Shown here: positions 37,221 through 48,745 of the stretch, one piece after another
Layout of the letters: every line of letters starts with the position of its first letter
Position numbering within the stretch: the first letter of the stretch is position 1
Assembly (NCBI GenBank): GCA_013368445.1
Contig: JAACJO010000013.1
Coordinates: 1,116,001-1,180,000 of the forward strand
DNA length: 64,000 bases
Origin: Leucocoprinus leucothites
Taxonomy: Eukaryota; Basidiomycota; Agaricomycetes; Agaricales; Agaricaceae
Reading direction: 5' to 3'
Notes under the pieces: generated by a model
The model's input: the letters and a program-made list of their open reading frames with translations, nothing else
Told to the model about the DNA's origin: nothing
Databases searched by the model: none
Translations under genes and position numbers: made by a program

Positions 37221-38094
37221 TGCTATGACCTAAGCTGGAACTTGGGCTATGACAAGTGTGTAAAGACTTGAGAGTGATGAGAGAGCAAAGGGAAGAAGAA
37301 CAAGTTGGTAAAGCATAGGATACTACATTGTAGCTACAAGGTTTATATACTAAGGGACTGAGTCATAAGAGTTCTAAGAATAGAAATGGATGGGTAAGCA
37401 AGGAGTCATACTGACTAAGGTGGTGACTTGTCATGACCTGATCCTCGCTACCAGCCTGGCTCACAATTTCTCAACTCAGAATCTGTTATGCATACTGTTT
37501 TTCTGTCCTATTGCTTTGGCTTGCTCCACTCCATTTGCTCCACTCTTCTTCTTTACCCTTTGGCTTCTGGTGTGTTGTATTTGGACTTTCTCATGTCATG
37601 TCATGTTTCATTCCTCTTGTCATTTCTAGTCTTCTTCTGATGTTGGATATTATTATCTTCTAGCCTTTCTGAAATGTTGGATGCTAATTATTCTCTTATC
37701 CTTTTTCTGTTATGTCTTTGTTTCTTGCTATCCAACCCTATCTGCCACCTTGTATATAAGTAGTTGAACTTGTACCATATTCCTCAGTCTGATAATTGAC
37801 TAAGTCATGTGTTACTACCTTGTCTGACCTCTGCTCTCTCCTCGCCCTCCTGTCTCTATCTGTCTCCAAAATCCGGGTCAGCATCAGTAGTGGCACAACA
37901 CATAAGTTGAGGCCAAGACCTGCTCCCATGTTCATCAACCAGATCAGTCATCTCTGCTCCTCTGTCCTAGACACCTGGTCTTGAACATTGGCTCTGTCCC
38001 CTGTCCTTTAGTAACCCAGTTCTTGACATGACTAAGAATATGATAATGGCTGAGTAATGTTATGTGAGGCTGTGTATCTGAGCTATGCATAACA
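37221..38094 (-). repeat. 5' LTR of chromovirus D, interrupted by a solo LTR
   Basis: TGCTATGACC at 37221 to CATAACA at 38094. The first 208 bp and last 66 bp match the left LTR; between them sits a family-A solo LTR. Same TATA box and primer complement as the other LTR. Confidence 0.88.
37429..38028 (+). mobile_element. Solo LTR, family A copy 2, inverted (TSD TGACT)
   Basis: 600 bp in the opposite orientation to copies 1 and 3, flanked by TGACT at 37424-37428 and 38029-38033, inside the 5' LTR of chromovirus D. TATATAAG at about 37753 and ATTCCTCAGTCTGATAATTG downstream mark the presumed promoter. It retains a few CpGs (for example near 37447, 37841, 37873). Confidence 0.92.
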
Positions 38095-39117
38095 GGGAAT
38101 AAGAACATATCTTGCTATAGTTGTGGGGACCTCATTATGCTAATGAGTACCCTGATAAATAATGGTATCTGTGTGCAGCCCACACAGAGATTCTAGATGA
38201 TGAGGGACCTCAATCCAGGAATATGGATGAGGCAGATTCTATTATTGCTAAAACAGCAATAATTGACATAACAGCAGAAGAAGATGAACATTCTACAGCT
38301 GTGACAGAACACAGTGTTGACCTCATCAAAGCAGAGGTCATTGAATTGGACTATGGATCAGGTGAGGAAGACAGTGACTTCCTCAGATCCATACATGATG
38401 GATCTCCAATAGAGATAATGTCATATTATGGATCTGACATTGAAATATTGGAGATACCTGAAACCAATACATCCATGGAATTCAACATGGATAATACCAA
38501 TGGTCTTAGGTCTATGACAGATAGCCCTACTAGTGAAAATAACATCTGTATGCAAAAGATTGCACTACAGAGGAATAAAGATAAGATCCTTCATCCACAA
38601 TTACCAACAAAGGATAAGCAATGTCTTGCATCCTTTGTCAACATCAATGGAGTTAACACTTGGATACTATGGGATTCTGGATGTCATACATCCAGAATGA
38701 CACCTATATTCACTCATGTAGCAAACATAAGGGTAAATGAATTAATTAATGAACATAAGCTCCAACTTGGCACAGTCAGAAGCTGTGCCACTGTCAAATT
38801 TGGAGCTAAGGTTGACCTAACAATTTGAGGTCAAACATATTATTGCTACCTTGACATAGCAAACTTTGATCATTATGACATCATACTAGGAATGCTGTTC
38901 ATGCATAAACATAGAGTAAAGTTGGACTTTGAGAAGTCTACAGTTGTTATTGATGGGAGTGATCTCCCAGTCAAAGACATAGTGGGTGACAAAGATTTAT
39001 AAATTCGATGCCATAGGGTAACAGATAAATACCCAATGCAAAAATGACTATCAAAGAATAAGGGTACCACTAGAGTCATGAACATGACCCTTGAGGTACC
39101 TGAAGACCTGATAACCA
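38095..39117 (+). pseudogene. Outer retroelement: zinc-knuckle and aspartic protease part
   Basis: Continuation of the gag interrupted at 30031. It starts with a knuckle-like CYSCGDL near 38115. An open stretch 38223-38828 is acidic and ends in a retroviral-type protease: NTWILWDSGCHTSRMTP (DSG triad near 38675), VRSCATVKFGAK, and after one TGA YCYLDIANFDHYDIILGM. The sequence stops at about 39117 where an LTR-A fragment is joined; no reverse transcriptase of this element remains in the window. Confidence 0.75.
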
Positions 39118-39207
39118 TCAAGAACTGGGTTACTTAAGGATGGATGTGCAGAGCTGATGTTCAAGACCAGGTGTCTAGGACAGAGGAGCAGAGATGACTG
39201 ATCCAGT
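39118..39207 (-). mobile_element. Truncated LTR fragment, family A
   Basis: About 90 bp matching the first part of the family-A LTR (TCAAGAACTGGGTTACT and GGACAGAGGAGCAGAGATG), lacking the first two bases and everything after GATCCAGT. It is joined to protease sequence on the left and LINE ORF1 on the right. Confidence 0.7.
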
Positions 39208-42200
39208 CATTATGGCCTGGTGTTGCAAGGCCAATCCTAAATCCAACCCTCCTCATGACACTACCCCTGATGGTGTCCTGTGTCCTCATCTCAAGAATTT
39301 CAAATGTCTCAATTGTAAAGGTGACCACCATGCAAATGACACTAAATGCCCATTTTAGAGAAACAGGTTTGATTGCATCTGGCACTCTAACAAAGCCACT
39401 GAGTCACACACTGCATGTGCTGTTTGTACTAATTCCAATTGCTCTGGTGGTGGAGTTGCTGTTTAATTATGTCTGGTAAGAACAACATTATATCATCTGT
39501 CTGTATCTATTTGCAAAACATTGGGTGTTCCTATGCCCTTGTTAACACTATTCTTGAGTCCAAGAAGTAGGACTTTGACATTATCTTCCTACAGGAACCC
39601 CCATGGAATCACATCTGCAAGGCACCTTTCATAACTAACCCTGAAGGGGATGATGTCATAGGTGCTCCTATTCATCCAGAATGGCTCTGTATGGTTTGCT
39701 CTACTAAGTCCAATGACCTGAGACCTCATGCTATGACTTATATCCACAGATGCCTTCTTTGTATGTGGCCTATCCTTTGACAAGAGTGGGTCAACCATCA
39801 AGATATTCAAATTCTCAGATTATTTAATAAGGGTAACTATATCTATTTCCTCAACATATACTCAGACTTGTCATCTTCAGCAATTACTTTTCTTTCAACA
39901 AACTTCATCAATATCCCAAACATCATATACATGGGTGGTGACTTTAACTGCTGATCTCCAGAATGGGATCCTTTAGTCATCCATCTCCCTTGCACTGCTA
40001 TAACTCTAACAGAGTTAGTGGACAGTTTCAACCTTTCAAGGTCTTTACCAACTGTGTACTCTCCCACCAATTTTTCTTCTATTGAAGGACATGATGACAC
40101 TGTTATTGACCTAATTTTTTGTGCTAATTATTCCACACCTCACATCATTGATGTGGATTTGAGGCTTTCCTCAGATCATGCATCCTTGATCATTAATCTT
40201 CCAATTCACCCAGATCATATTAATTATAAAAAGTGTGTATTGCTTAAAGACAGCAATGAAGAGACTGCCTTTCTTTCTCATATCTCAGAGCATCCTTCAG
40301 CTCTGGATTGTTTGAACATTCACTCTACCCTATACTTGGACAATATTTCTGATTCCATTTCTTGTGTATTTAATGATGCTTGGAATATGAACTCTAAATC
40401 TGTATGGATTACTAACCAGTCAAAAGGGTGGTGGACTCCTCACTGCTCTGAGACCCTACTCTCTTACAGGAGAACCAAAGACCAAAAGGATTGGCAAGTG
40501 TTTAGGGCAGCTACTTGAGCCACTAAACACTCTTTCTTTGACAAGCATATCCATGAGATTGCTTCATCCAACAAACACCCATGAGACCTAATAGAGTGGG
40601 TCAAACAATGCAAACTTCCAGCAATTGAGGGTATCCAATACCAAGGACACCCATGCAATGACCTACCAGACTTATGGAATACTCTCCATTTGTCATACAA
40701 TTCTGCATTGGGTTGACTAGTAAGCCCTCAGATTTTAAACAAAATCAAATCTCTCCCTACCTGTTCATGGGCAGACTTCTCTGCTCTTGAATTAACCAAA
40801 TTGTTGTCATCATACACTTACTCCTCAGTACCTGGACCCAACCATATCTCATGGAGACACTTGAAGAATATAGTCACTCACAATGACTGCTTCAAGAATA
40901 TCATTCTTATTGCCAATGCATGCATACATCTCTCTCATTGGCCAAGTCATTTCAAAGACTTGGTCTCTATCATCATTTGCAAGCTGAATAAATTGGCCTA
41001 TGACACCCTTAAAGTGTCTTGTCCTATTGTCTTGCTAAACACTTTAGGAAAACTTATCAAGAAGATAATCACTTGTCATATGCAATTTGAGGCTGTTTCC
41101 ATAGGAGCTCTCCACCTAAACCAGATGGGAGGAGTCATTCAATGCTCTACTGAGGATGCAGGCATTTTTCTCACTCATGTCATTTGAGCCAGATAGTCCA
41201 AAGGTATGATCACTAGTGTATGCACTTTTGATATTGCACAATTTTTCCCTTCCTTGAATCATGATATCCTTACTGACATTTTATGATGCCAAGGGTTCAC
41301 CCTGCAACTTGTAAATTTCTTTTCTCATTATGTCATAGGTCATTCCACCCAATTCATGTGGAATGCATCCTTATCTGATGCCCATGACATGGATGTTGGC
41401 GTAGGGCAAGGTTCCACTTTATCCCCTATCCTTTCAGCACTATACTTGGTGCCTCCCATGTTCATTTTTGATCAACATGCTTGACTTCAATTTATCCCTT
41501 CCTCTCTCCTGTCTTTTGTTGATAACAGGCTTTATATCTCACAAGCAAAGAACTATACTGACACTATTTCTTCCTTAAGAGCAGCCAACACCATCATTAA
41601 CTCTATATGCACCAACCTCAGATTAGTTGTCAAACATGACAAATCTGAGGTCTTCTATTTTTCTCATTGACATAACAACCAAAACCCCCTACTTGACTTA
41701 TCCAATGTCAGTGGCCCCATTCTTTCCCTAAAACCCTTCTAGAGGTACCTGGGTTTTTACTTCAACCATCAACTCTCATTTCAAGAGCACATCTGATATT
41801 ATTTGACCAAAGCATTGTCTACAGTGAAAGCTATGGGCATGCTAGGAAATTCCACCTGAGGTCTCCTCCCCCTCCAAAAATGACTCCTCTATAGGTCATG
41901 CATTGTCCCTGTGGCTACAGATGGTTTTTGACTCTGGTACTTTGAAGGCACTCACAACAAGGCACTTCTCAAGTCCCTCTCTTCTATGCAGAGATGCATG
42001 GCTTTGTGGATCACTGGCACTTTCCACACTTCTCCTTCTGGGGGCACCAAGAGTATTGTGTTTTGGTAGCACACTTATATCACAGCAGATAACAAGTGTC
42101 CTATGCAAAACAAGCAAGCAGTCAGGCATCTTCAACAAATGCTGAACTCTATTCCATTTGTATTGGCATTGCTAAGGCCATCTCTCTCCAATGCAACAAA

Positions 42201-43168
42201 ATCATTCTCATCACCAATTGTCTCTCAGCAGCAAAGCTGGCAGTCAACCCATCCATTCACTCTAGCCAGTCATACTCCATCCATGTTTGCTGACTTCTTT
42301 CTGATTGGTTAGCAGTTAAACCCTCACAATCCATTGACTTTTAGGATATTCCCTCCAAGTAGCAATGGAAACTATACCATAAAGTTCATAATGATGTCAC
42401 ATCCACTTGCATTCATGCCCCTCCACACATTGGTGTCACTCTTGACTTTCTTCATTGCAAAGTCACAAATGACTACCAAACATCTTGGATATCAACCTTT
42501 TGGAAGAAGAAGTACCACAGCAATGGTTTCCTTCTATCCAAGAAGAATTGCAACTTCCTCATTCCATCATACATCAAGGGTGGCACTTGGCTTCTGCTGG
42601 TCAATGAGTCCCTATCTCTCTACTCCCATATGACTTGAGCAGTCCTTAACCATGCTCCTATTGGGACTTATCATGAGAGGTTCTTCCCTCTTGAACTAAT
42701 TTCTTGTTGTTGTGGACATTGATTTGAAACATGACATCACATTCTCCTCTACTGTCCACTCTACCCCATTCACACTCAGTGGGTGTAATGTGTCTTTCCA
42801 CAGTATGAGTTCCTTGTTGAATTTCTCAAAAAGAACCTGACTGCTTTTGCTTTCAATCATCAACATATGCATCCACTGCCACTTCAAGCTCCTGTGCCTG
42901 CCAAACTAAATGAAGGTGAACTATACTCTTTCATCTCATCTCATCTATTCTCCTTTGAGTCTGATCTCTACATATAACACCTCACTCTATAGTTTCTTCT
43001 GAAGCTTCTCTATTTTGCTAGGCTAATCATATATAGTCTTTATTTCAAGCAGTCTCTGACTGCATTGAGTACTCTGGTTTTCTGTAGTGTACTATCTGTC
43101 TGTACTATTTAGTTGAAAGCAGACTGCATTTGGGCACTGCTACAAATATATTGATTTTTTTTTAAAAG
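39208..43168 (+). mobile_element. LINE L2, 5'-truncated (APE-RT-RNase H type)
   Basis: Begins inside the zinc-knuckle end of ORF1 (CLNCKGDHHANDTKC near 39305), continues with ORF2 and ends in a T-rich/A-rich tail (GATTTTTTTTTAAAAGAAA near 43150). The same 3' end occurs, reversed, at 51121. 5' truncation is the normal outcome of target-primed reverse transcription. The domain order, with APE endonuclease, RT and RNase H, matches Tad/I-like fungal LINEs; the clade is inferred. Confidence 0.82.
39469..42980 (+). pseudogene. LINE L2 ORF2, decayed
   Basis: ATG 39469 follows the ORF1 stop directly. Endonuclease: FLQEPPWNH (about 39590), YMGGDFNC (about 39930) and SSIEGHDDTVIDLIF. RT: LNTLGKLIKKIITCHM (about 41030), FDIAQFFPSLNHDIL, GQGSTLSPILSALYL and FVDN (a mutated FVDD, about 41518). 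RNase H: ASSTNAELYSICIG and LITNCLSAAKLA. At least a dozen stops, most TGA. Compared with the copy at 51.5-55.3 kb, a segment of several hundred bases between GGTKSI and the RNase H domain is deleted and the frame shifts there. Confidence 0.8.
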
Positions 43169-43929
43169 AAAGGGCCTCTGAGTGTATAGTGAAATAGAAC
43201 AGGAAAGGAACTCTAATTGATTCATTAGGTTGTATTTTGAATTAATTTCCCAGAAAACCTCACATTGTGGCTCAAAAGGAACCTTAGGGGCCTCAGAAAA
43301 GCAGCATTTGTCAACTAATTATTTATTAACTACTATTGATGTTTTTCTCATGATAGACCTCACTCTGAAACTCAAGAACAGCCTTAGGAATCTCACAAAA
43401 GCGAAAATTACAGGTAGATACTTGATGCATGGAGGGACTGAGATGGTGGGAGGAAGAAAGGAGAGTGTATAGCCACACAGCAGCTCCTGGACACACCCTA
43501 TGCCAAGAAGTTGATGGCATAACTGTAGGGTGGGTCAAGAGGATGCCAGATATAGACAGCACACAGCATTTGGCCAGAGTATCAGCCATATCAGCCACAT
43601 TCCCATGCATGATTGTAAATAAGCACATGTGAGCCAGACAACAGTACTATTACTGCCCAAGGATGCTGACCAATCCTGACTAAGCTTACAAATATCGGAA
43701 ATTGGTCTCCAGTAATTATTGGGGACCCTGGTGACCTCACTGCTTGTTTAGACCAATCAGTCCCTGCTTACATCACATTTAGACCAATTAGACCCTCCTT
43801 ACATCACCTTTAGACCTCCTGGACCATAGAAAGCAGGACCCTACCCTCCCTCTGGCAGCAAACCCTAGCATTTGGCCCCATGCCCTGGCCTACCCCTGGC
43901 ACACCCTCACTTAGAAATTGCTCACCTGT
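43169..43929. other. Unassigned CpG-poor sequence
   Basis: No gene or element end recognised. It contains two diverged copies of a short motif (CCTCACATTGTGGCTCAAAAGG near 43258, and a similar stretch near 43358) and, at 43750-43815, a short repeated TTTAGACCAATNAG unit. Probably eroded transposon DNA. Confidence 0.4.
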
Positions 43930-44296
43930 AATTTTTAGATCCCTGCCACCCACAGATTAATTATCTAGCACCTACAGGACATTGCCATAGACTGCTCTTA
44001 TTCTAACAAAATCCTCCTAAGCAAGCCACCCCCCAGGGGCAGGCCTGTCCTCACTTGGTGGTATGTCCTAACTACAAAGACAACCACCCTGCCTCTTTGA
44101 AGGCCTCCCTATTTTGGAAGCACTGCTTTAATGTGGCATGGATAAAACAAGCATATGCAGAGGTATGTGACTGTCAGTCTCATCCTCCTACCTCAGCCTA
44201 AAACTCACATGTCCATGTCTAGGGAACCTAGTATAATCATGGAGTTAAGGATATTCAGTCAGAACATTAACCATAACTACATGCATGTTCATCCCT
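43930..44296 (+). mobile_element. Small LINE remnant (ORF1 end and ORF2 start)
   Basis: A knuckle-like pattern with SLFWKHCFNVAW near 44105 matches the FWxxxFDxxW end of the LINE ORF1 proteins, and IFSQNINHNYMHV near 44255 resembles an ORF2 start. It then runs into the 5' leader of the next LINE. Confidence 0.45.
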
Positions 44297-44371
44297 CCTT
44301 GTCCTCTTACCACCACCACTGAAAGTTGGTGTTTGTTCTGAGGCACTCTTACATCACTTATCTATATTACA

Positions 44372-46282
44372 ATGGGTAAACAAAAGTCCCAAAACACCAG
44401 CAACCAGTTTGCCACACTCAAATCTGAGTCCACTGTGTCTGACAACAAGCTCAACATCCCTGAGATGGCCAAATCTGACCACCTCAACCCCTATGACAAC
44501 CTGCTCAATGTGTATGGGTTCTTTGGTCCTCCCCAGGATGACTTTCAGTCTCCCAGCCCCCTCTCCTTGATGTCTGGTGATGTTCCATTCCAGGTACTGA
44601 CTACTCAACCTCTGGTGACATTAGTCCTAGAGGCTCCCTACCAACCCTTCACAGCTAGTGGAACTACATTCTACCCTGTTGATACTCTTCCTGCTGTGCC
44701 TGATTCAGTGACCTCCTCCAAGGGAAAGAAGGAGCTCACCCCAAAGCATGCCCTCACTAACCTCTGGTCATTCCTTCAATGGCTGGACACCATTTATTAC
44801 ACTGCTGACATCATGGAACAAAACACACAGACCATGGTTACTTGTTTAACTAAGGCCTCACATGCTTTTGCCAGTGAGCTGAAGATGAGCAGCATGCTGA
44901 TCACCTCAAACTCCCTCAATGCCAAGAGTTGGGAGATGTTCACAGACTGTTTGGTAGGCCTTGGCTATTAGTTCTCAGCCAAGACCCCCCCTAAAGTGAC
45001 ACACATCATCCACAAGATGACCCATGGATCTGCTGACTCAGCAGGTCCACATAACATTGACATGGGCTCTCCCAGAGTACTGACTTTACTGCCTCTGGAA
45101 TGTTGGCCTGCCCTGGCCCATCCCTCCCTACCACCCAAGCCAGTGCCTGTGAAGGCACATGCTAGTGGCAAAGTACCCATGCTGGCACCCTCTGCTCCTA
45201 AGGTTAGGTCTGATGGCCAAGCCCAGCAAGTACCCATCCCACCCTCAGTGGCTAAGAAGTCATTTGCTGAGATAGCCTGAACCCTAGTGTCTGCAGCAGT
45301 GCTTATAAAGCTTACCCAGTCTCACCCCACCCTTGAGCCCAATTGCATCACTGTGATGCATCAGGCTGTCCTTGCTGATGTGCCTTCTGCAAAGAAGCCA
45401 TGCATGACCACATTGGGCCCCACCCAGCACCAACCCTTTCTTGCATCCACTGGTGACACTGGTGATATCACCTATCTCCACCACAAGGCCATATACCTTC
45501 TGAATGACTCCCTCACTTGTGTGAAGAGTTCTCTCTGTATTGAGAACATTACCAGGGCATATGACACTATATCATTGTACACCAACACTATTGCCACTAA
45601 TGCCAATGCATTAGTGATTGAGTCCTCCCTCTCTTCAGCCTTTACTGCCCCATTTGAGCTGAAGACCAAACACCCCAGGTCTAGGTCTTATCTTAAGATC
45701 CTGGACATCCCTTACTATACAAGTGGTATTTGCACCACCCTGCAACACATCCTCAACCACATGTGATTGTCTCCCTTCAAGGGGACATTTGCTGATGTAT
45801 CCTCCATGCACATCATGCACAACTCTGCCAAAGCCAACACTACTACCATTTGGGTTGACCTTTGGGGTTCCCAGTCTGATGCTAATGCTAAGCACCTGAT
45901 CAACAAATACCTCAACTTCAATGGCATGCAGTCCATGATCAAGGCTGCATGTACTTACCCTGGGACCCCCCAGTGTCAATGATGCTGGTGTTGGGGCCAC
46001 ACTACCACCACCTGTCACAACCACATACTCAGGTGTTCACAATGCAGTAGGCCACATTGGTCTGAGAATCACCATACCACCTCCTCCTGCTGTAAGGGGT
46101 TGCTGAAGGCTAACCCCCTTATTCAGCCTATACCCACTAGGGAACCCTGTCCCCATATCAAGTGTGTCAACTGTGGAAAGGAACATGCTGCAACTGACTG
46201 CAAATGCATATTCTGGCACCACTACTTTGATTGGGATTGGCAGCAAAGTCATTCTGGTCCTACTAGTTGGCTCCAGGCCTAG
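44372..46282 (+). pseudogene. LINE B ORF1 (nucleic-acid-binding protein)
   Basis: One reading frame of 637 codons broken only by four internal stops (about 44969 TAG, 45278 TGA, 45764 TGA, 45980 TGA). MGKQKSQNTSNQFATL starts an acidic, Ser/Pro-rich N-terminus; a central helical domain follows (LTNLWSFLQWLDTIYYTADI). The C-terminus has CCHC-like fingers: CWCWGHTTTTC with preceding CQ, and CVNCGKEHAATDC (about 46160). Binds element RNA in this protein class. No frameshifts, so decay was by point mutation. Confidence 0.78.
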
Positions 46283-46473
46283 GGGAGCTCCTTAGTGCCA
46301 ACACATCATTCCCCATCTATTACCAGTTGCTAGGGGGGCCCCTATGGACCCCAAGGCCTGCTGACTAAAGATGCAGTGATAATGGTACATGTTTCATCTC
46401 TTTGTAGTTTGTTATATACCTAGCTCCCTTCTGCTGTCAATTTGTGTATTGTCTCAGACAGGACTTGTATATA

Positions 46474-48066
46474 CAGTGGCTCAAAAAACTGTCCCAATGT
46501 TTTCGCATTTTGGACATATTTGCTAATACCAGGGCAGATATATGGCCTAGCATCCTGAAAATATTCACACAGGTACCTTGACATATTGGGAGCATATATT
46601 CCCATGATCACATGACCTTGTCCATCAATGAATTATTAATGAATTATCGAAAATATCTACTCATTGGGACAGTTTTTTGACCCTCTGTTATCTACCTACT
46701 CAATACTTTGTATGACCTCCTCTTGCCCTGACAACTGCCTCAATCCTTCTGGGCATGGTTTCTATCAGCCTTTGGCACCTTTCTGCTGGAATCTTATTCC
46801 ACTCCTCTACTAGCCTCTCCCACAATTCAAATACTCCCTTAGGTGGTCTTTCATATGCCTTCAGCTGGTCCTTCAGGTAGGTCCAGAGGTGTTCAATGGG
46901 ATTTAGGTCAGGGGATTGTGCAGGGCATGATAGAACTTGAATGTTGTTGTCCACAAACCATTGTTGTCCCAGTTTTGAGGTGTGTTTTGGGTCATTATCC
47001 TGCTGGAATATCCTCTCCTCCTCCTCCATCTCCAACTTTTCAAAGCTTTCCACCACCCCATTGTCCAAAATCTCACAGTATTTCACTGCATCCATATTCC
47101 CTTGAACCTCTATCAGCTTTCCTACCCCATTCCACCCCATACACCCCCACACCATCATGTTACCACCTCCTCCATGTTTGACAGTAGGGAGAGTGGTCCT
47201 ATCTGACAGTGGTTCCCCCCTCTCCTTCCAGGTATACACCTTTCCATCTGACCCAATCCTGTTGATCTTTGTTTCATCTGTCCACAACACCCTCTTCCAG
47301 TCCTCCACTGTCCAATTCCTATGTTCATGTGCAGAGTCAAGGCATTCCTCACAATGTTGCTTTTTGAGTAGAGGTCATTTGATCTTGGTTACAGAGCAAA
47401 ATCCATTATCCTGAAGGGTATTTCTGACAGTTTGGGGTGTGACAGGGTCAGACAGAGTAGAGTTAATGAAATTTGTAGCCTGGACAGCATTATCTAGCTT
47501 TCCAGAGGTTATTTGGTGAATTATTGCTTTTTTATCATGAGGAGAAAGCTTGGAAGGACGTCCTCCCTTGTTGTTTTCCTTGTCCCCATCAACTTCTTTA
47601 TTGATCCTCCCAACAGTAGACTTGCCTAGACTAGTTTTATGTTCAATATGGCACAAGGAATAGCCATCTTTGAGAAGAGAAGTGACTTGGGAGTATTAGG
47701 TAGAGGAGATAGCTTTCATGATGTAGTGGCAGGAAGAAAGACAGTTGTAGCCATCTCAACATGTCAACCAAGGTCACATGATCTTGTTTACTACTCCCAC
47801 ACCTGCCCTGATGCTCCCCTGGCATGTTACAAGATAGATACTGGGAGGCTGACAGGGGGTCAAAAAACTGTCCCAATGAGTAGATATTTTTAATAATTCA
47901 TTACTAATTCATTGATGGACAAGGTCATGTGATCATGGGAATATATGCTCCCAATATGTCAAGGTACCTGTGTGAATATTTTCAGGATGCTAGGCCATAT
48001 ATCTGCCCTGGTATTAGCAAATATGTCCAAAATGCGAAAACATTGGGACAGTTTTTTGAGCCACTG
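46474..48066 (-). mobile_element. Tc1/mariner transposon with long inverted repeats
   Basis: 1,593 bp starting CAGTGGCTC and ending GAGCCACTG, flanked by TA on both sides (46472-46473, 48067-48068). The terminal inverted repeats are about 210 bp (46474-46687 and 47853-48066). Each repeat is itself bounded by the 19-mer TCAAAAAACTGTCCCAATG, outward and inward, giving four copies (46481, 46662, 47860, 48041). Inserted between ORF1 and ORF2 of LINE B. It retains a few CpGs and has few mutations, so it is younger than its host LINE. Confidence 0.93.
46700..47718 (-). pseudogene. Tc1 transposase (DD34E), two nonsense codons
   Basis: Cut-and-paste transposase of about 340 residues. N-terminal paired helix-turn-helix region (SLLKDGYSLC, SLGKSTVGRINKE and GRPSKLSPHDKKAI); catalytic triad in VLWTDETKINR (about 47270), FQQDNDPKHTSK (about 46985) and SPDLNPIEHLW, with 34 residues between the last D and E, the Tc1 spacing. 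A TAA near 47695 and a TGA near 47374 interrupt an otherwise complete frame. Start taken as ATG 47718 because the frame then runs through the whole DNA-binding domain. Confidence 0.88.
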
Positions 48067-48745
48067 TATTCCTGGTTGTTTACTCTTGCATAGTCAGTAG
48101 TGGTACTGGTTCCCTGTGGTAGATAGCCAGGTGCAGACTGCTATTGTGCTCTGCATTATAAATTTGCCACCCCTCCAGGGTGGTGTTGACAAAAAAAAAA
48201 ACCTATATGTATGTTGACTATCTGTTAGATAATATGCAGGGTGATACCAATATTCTCTTCCTTCAGGAGCTGCCTTGGCACTCCATAAGATGAACTGTCT
48301 CAACCTCCTCACCAGAGGGGGACAAGGTAGTGGGTGCCCCCAAGCACCCAGACTGGCTGTACATGGTGTGACACCCCACATCTGACAGCCCTCCATGTGT
48401 GATGCCATATGTGTACAAGCACCTCTCAAAATTGAGGCCTGCCCTTAGGCAGGACCTTATCAACCATCGTGATGTGATAATTCTCTCTCTGTTTTCCAGA
48501 GGGGAGCCACTCAATCTCATGAACATCTATTTTGATGATATGCACATGGCTATCAACCTCCTCTCTAGAGATGTTGATGCCCTTCCCACCTTTGTCTATA
48601 TAGGTGGCAACTTTGTCTGTCACTCATCAGTTTGGGATCCATCTATGGATCACCACCATACCTCTGCTATCTCTCTTCTGGAGACAGCATCTGATCTTGG
48701 TGTCAAGTGGGCCTGGCCCATCAATGCCTCTAATACCAGACATCT

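Larger units (their letters stand above)
30032..38094 (-). mobile_element. Ty3/gypsy chromovirus D, decayed, with nested insertions
   Basis: LTRs 30032-30298 and 37221-38094 (the latter 269 bp once an inserted solo LTR is removed) begin TGYTATGACC and end GCATAACA. Target duplication GGGAG (30027-30031) versus GGGAA (38095-38099), one transition apart. Read leftward: primer-binding segment, gag (36867), protease, reverse transcriptase, RNase H, integrase, chromodomain (about 31350), an additional ORF (31321-30431), polypurine tract and 3' LTR. After subtracting the solo LTRs, gag and pol keep one reading frame, the single-ORF layout of the Tf1/sushi group. It carries three solo LTR insertions (34133, 35422, 37429). 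Confidence 0.9.
44297..48745 (+). mobile_element. LINE B, 5' end present, split by a Tc1 element
   Basis: Leader beginning near CCTTGTCCTCTTACCACCA (44302), then ORF1 (44372-46282) and an ORF2 fragment (about 48130-48745). The Tc1 element at 46474-48066 lies between the ORFs. The ORF2 fragment stops after the endonuclease region, where the leader of another copy starts. The 5' leader is shared with copies starting at 48746 and 49365. Confidence 0.75.

Noticed and set aside
43230..43628. Short ORFs on both strands in CpG-poor sequence before LINE B
   Set aside because: They overlap each other, have no domain and sit in eroded transposon DNA. Treated as unassigned.
45715..46024. Minus-strand ORFs antisense to LINE B ORF1
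   Set aside because: The plus-strand frame is continuous with zinc fingers and matches other LINE copies. The antisense ORFs are shadows.
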